From: Pinibacter aurantiacus
Lineage (GTDB): Bacteria; Bacteroidota; Bacteroidia; Chitinophagales; Chitinophagaceae
Assembly: GCF_019130065.1 (NCBI RefSeq)
Contig: NZ_JAHSPG010000011.1
Location: 1 to 64,000, forward strand
DNA: 64,000 nucleotides
Reading direction: 5' to 3'
Shown here: positions 62,923 to 64,000 of the stretch, in pieces
Numbering within the stretch: the first letter of the stretch is position 1
Layout of the letters: each line of letters begins with the position of its first letter
Translations under genes and position numbers: made by a program
Notes under the pieces: model-generated
What the model was told of the DNA's origin: nothing
Database searches by the model: none
The model's input: the letters and a program-made list of their open reading frames with translations, nothing else

Positions 62923-64000
62923 TTATTTGTAAGTAACCCGTAAGCTTATATTGTCATAGGGCAACAACTCAATTTTATTATTGCATTTACCTGTTGGCTT
63001 TTCATCCGGCAAGCAATATGAAACGGAGGCCTTCAACGTCGAAGCCCACTTAATATTTACGGCTTCCTTTTTATCGGAAACTGATCTCAAACGAAGTATA
63101 TAAGCCTTGTTGTCCTCACTTCTTTTAAATGTTGAGATCGTTACGTTTGGATTGTCTATTGTTACAGGCGCAGCTTCTATGGGGTTAACATCTGTTTCTA
63201 CGGTAATAAACGGACGACTATGTTCAACACCAAAACGATTGGCTGCGGCCACCTCATAAGTGCCGTGTAACAGTATTTGGTAGTGTGACGTAATTATTCC
63301 GCTTTGCACCAAAGGAAAATTGGTAGCCCAGTGGTTACTTGTTTCCCATGAAACGATTGTTTGCGTTTGTGGCAGTTTTTTAGTCCAGAGTGAAACTTGC
63401 CTTGCGCCATCGAGTATGGTTCCTGTAATGCCACCAAACTGAACAATGGGCGCTTCTATGGAACTCCATGTAATGCCATGATCATTATTGGAAATATCAA
63501 TCCAGCGCTGCGTTGTGTACCAATTGCGATTTGCGCCCGGCAACTGATCTTCTTCAGGCTTCATAACAACCCACGGCATATCCATATGTGTATTTCCACC
63601 GGGAATATTAAACGCAAAACCATAGTGTGTTCCTTCCTTTTTTCTATCGGCAATCTTGTCCATTATATTCACCAATTCTACAACGGGCCTGTCTTTTATC
63701 AATCTCACTTCTCGCGTAAGCCAATTGCAGCCATCAGCTTTTGAAGTTATCAGTAACGATGCTACAAGAGGACCGTTTTCTTTTACTTCAATTACTACGT
63801 TTTTTGTTGTAGTTGGAGTACCAATAACATTTCTGCCATCGTACACTCCTGGTAAATGATAAAAACTATTCAGTAAAAAAGAGGAAGATGTATCCACAAA
63901 CTGATAACCGGATGCAGCCTCTACAATACTTTTGATGGCACCGTTCGTTTTATCAACAGTTAACGAAATCAATCCGTTGCTTATGGTATTATCTTGAACT
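62923..64000 (-). CDS. GH38-type alpha-mannosidase, C-terminal part (5' end cut by window)
   Basis: The frame is open to the right edge; upstream of the first internal TTG it continues as VQDNTISNGLISLTVDKTNG, so the gene begins outside the window. The visible 359 residues are the beta-sandwich C-terminal half of a GH38 alpha-mannosidase (SNGLISLTVDKTNGAIKSI, SLLITSKADGCNWLTREVRL, HSRPFITVETDVNP). The catalytic N-terminal domain is not included. It heads the visible mannoside operon and should release mannose together with GH92. Confidence 0.8.
   Translation of the reverse strand, partial: VQDNTISNGLISLTVDKTNGAIKSIVEAASGYQFVDTSSSFLLNSFYHLPGVYDGRNVIGTPTTTKNVVIEVKENGPLVASLLITSKADGCNWLTREVRLIKDRPVVELVNIMDKIADRKKEGTHYGFAFNIPGGNTHMDMPWVVMKPEEDQLPGANRNWYTTQRWIDISNNDHGITWSSIEAPIVQFGGITGTILDGARQVSLWTKKLPQTQTIVSWETSNHWATNFPLVQSGIITSHYQILLHGTYEVAAANRFGVEHSRPFITVETDVNPIEAAPVTIDNPNVTISTFKRSEDNKAYILRLRSVSDKKEAVNIKWASTLKASVSYCLPDEKPTGKCNNKIELLPYDNISLRVTYK

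Overview
The window looks like a chromosomal segment of a Bacteroidota bacterium, most likely of the Chitinophagaceae type. The reasons are a PorP/SprF protein beside a giant secreted protein with a type IX secretion (T9SS) C-terminal domain, two SusC/SusD pairs, a propeller-type sensor with an AraC-type response regulator, an ECF sigma/anti-sigma pair, and promoters of the TTTG / TANNTTTG type. No rRNA, CRISPR array, transposase or integrase gene was seen.

Layout. 1-8294 (minus): a 2310-residue T9SS substrate (Ig-like, beta-helix, IgGFc-binding-like and PKD regions) followed by its PorP/SprF partner, which runs off the left edge. 8295-12577: small hypothetical genes, a lipoprotein and a beta-lactamase-fold hydrolase, with unusual low-complexity inverted repeats in the gaps. 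12578-12651: an intact tRNA-Arg(ACG). 12907-39331 (minus): a large polysaccharide utilization locus with three GH29 fucosidases, a SASA-type acetylesterase, a PL8-like lyase, a chondroitinase-ABC-type lyase, a GH35 galactosidase, a SusC/SusD/DUF5017 outer-membrane system, GH88 and a two-component regulator. The sensor gene carries an in-frame TGA. The lyases plus GH88 point to a uronic-acid-containing glycosaminoglycan-like substrate, probably fucosylated, but no sulfatase is present. 39950-44982: three single-gene modules (small hypothetical gene, double-domain esterase, GH89) separated by tRNA-like remnants. 45294-57188 (minus): an ECF sigma/anti-sigma-controlled SusCD locus with a HEXXH surface lipoprotein, DUF4843 and PKD-like lipoproteins and a TlpA-like thioredoxin. 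57506-64000 (minus): a mannoside operon (GH38-like alpha-mannosidase, phosphomannose isomerase, ROK sugar kinase, GH92).

The most unusual structure is at the edges of the large locus. A 103-bp direct repeat holds the 3' end of tRNA-Arg(ACG) plus its downstream terminator. It occurs at the intact tRNA (12629-12731) and again at 42354-42456 with 4 mismatches, bracketing about 30 kb of glycan-degradation genes. Two more degenerate tRNA-like-plus-terminator copies lie at about 40.4 kb and 45.05 kb, so the esterase and the GH89 gene each sit as a cassette between such copies. A second repeat (40255-40388 and 41974-42110) carries a promoter-like segment, and a short motif in it also occurs upstream of GH88. 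This looks like an immobile island, or a series of islands, accreted at a tRNA-Arg attachment site. No recombinase gene is visible.
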